This document shows positions 6,771 to 6,923 of a stretch of 6,923 nt of DNA, piece after piece (position 1 is the first letter of the stretch; the number at the start of each line of letters is the position of its first letter). The notes below the pieces were generated by a model. That model was given only the letters and a program-made list of their open reading frames with translations. It did no database searches and was not told the DNA's origin. This stretch comes from Verrucomicrobiota bacterium (GTDB lineage: Bacteria > Verrucomicrobiota > Verrucomicrobiia > Chthoniobacterales > UBA10450): the NCBI GenBank assembly GCA_003219925.1, contig QHQU01000041.1, forward strand, positions 1 through 6,923, written 5' to 3'. The position numbers and the translations under genes are program-made.

Positions 6771-6923
6771 TCGCGATCGAGTTTTTCACGCAAAATTCTC
6801 CGCGCGGCGCGGTCTTGCGCCCGCACCATCAGCAGGTCGAAAAGCGCGAGAAGAAATGCGGTCAGGGTCAACCAGGCGCAGGCCACCCAAAAGAGCAGGA
6901 ACCAGCCAGGGTGTTCGCGTGGT
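6767..6923 (-). CDS. Unrecognised small membrane protein, C-terminal fragment (5' end outside window)
   Basis: Reading leftward from 6922, the frame is open to TGA at 6769-6767, giving 51 visible residues. They begin PREHPGWF, followed by a hydrophobic stretch rich in W, L, A and F (about residues 7-31, one long or two short membrane segments). The tail is a highly charged cytoplasmic-type sequence rich in Arg, Asp, Glu and Lys, ending in KLDRD. The amino-acid pattern (membrane anchor then basic amphipathic tail) is protein-like, whereas the other two leftward frames give no such pattern. The stop codon shares 4 nt with the dgt start (TTGA), the arrangement expected for translational coupling, so this gene and dgt probably form an operon. 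I do not recognise the family. Confidence 0.65.
   Translation of the reverse strand, partial: PREHPGWFLLFWVACAWLTLTAFLLALFDLLMVRAQDRAARRILREKLDRD

Overview
The window looks like ordinary chromosomal housekeeping DNA from a GC-rich, free-living bacterium. The protein style suggests a soil Verrucomicrobiota (Chthoniobacterales/Spartobacteria-like) or a related soil phylum. The pointers are a large membrane-bound spermidine-synthase-like fusion, a stand-alone LON-domain protein, a CitMHS-type antiporter, weak Shine-Dalgarno signals, and an intergenic repeat of the CATCCCGAGCG...TCGAGGGATC kind that I recall from such genomes. This assignment is an impression from resemblance, not a proof.

Layout. 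Five genes run rightward. They are the 3' end of a sodium:proton antiporter/citrate-transporter-like gene (1-567), riboflavin synthase alpha chain (610-1224), a short type I 3-dehydroquinate dehydratase (1323-1991), a LON-domain-only protein (2069-2698), and a fused membrane/spermidine-synthase-like protein (about 2858-5665). A near-perfect 30-nt inverted repeat (2703-2787) sits between the last two and reaches the longest possible 5' end of the fusion gene. Two genes run leftward from the right side: the 3' end of an unrecognised small membrane protein (6767-6923) and a dNTP triphosphohydrolase, dgt (5673-6770). They overlap by 4 nt, so the dgt TTG start looks translationally coupled. The two gene groups meet tail to tail with only 7 nt between stop codons.

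How the genes relate. RibE (last step of riboflavin synthesis), AroD (third step of the shikimate pathway) and Dgt (dNTP pool control) are unrelated core functions; the neighbourhood does not point to a dedicated pathway. I see no mobile element, CRISPR array, tRNA, rRNA or phage gene. I also see no convincing undescribed multi-gene system. The most unusual items are the hairpin repeat, the fusion protein whose aminopropyltransferase catalytic signature is degenerate, and the coupled unknown membrane gene at the right edge.
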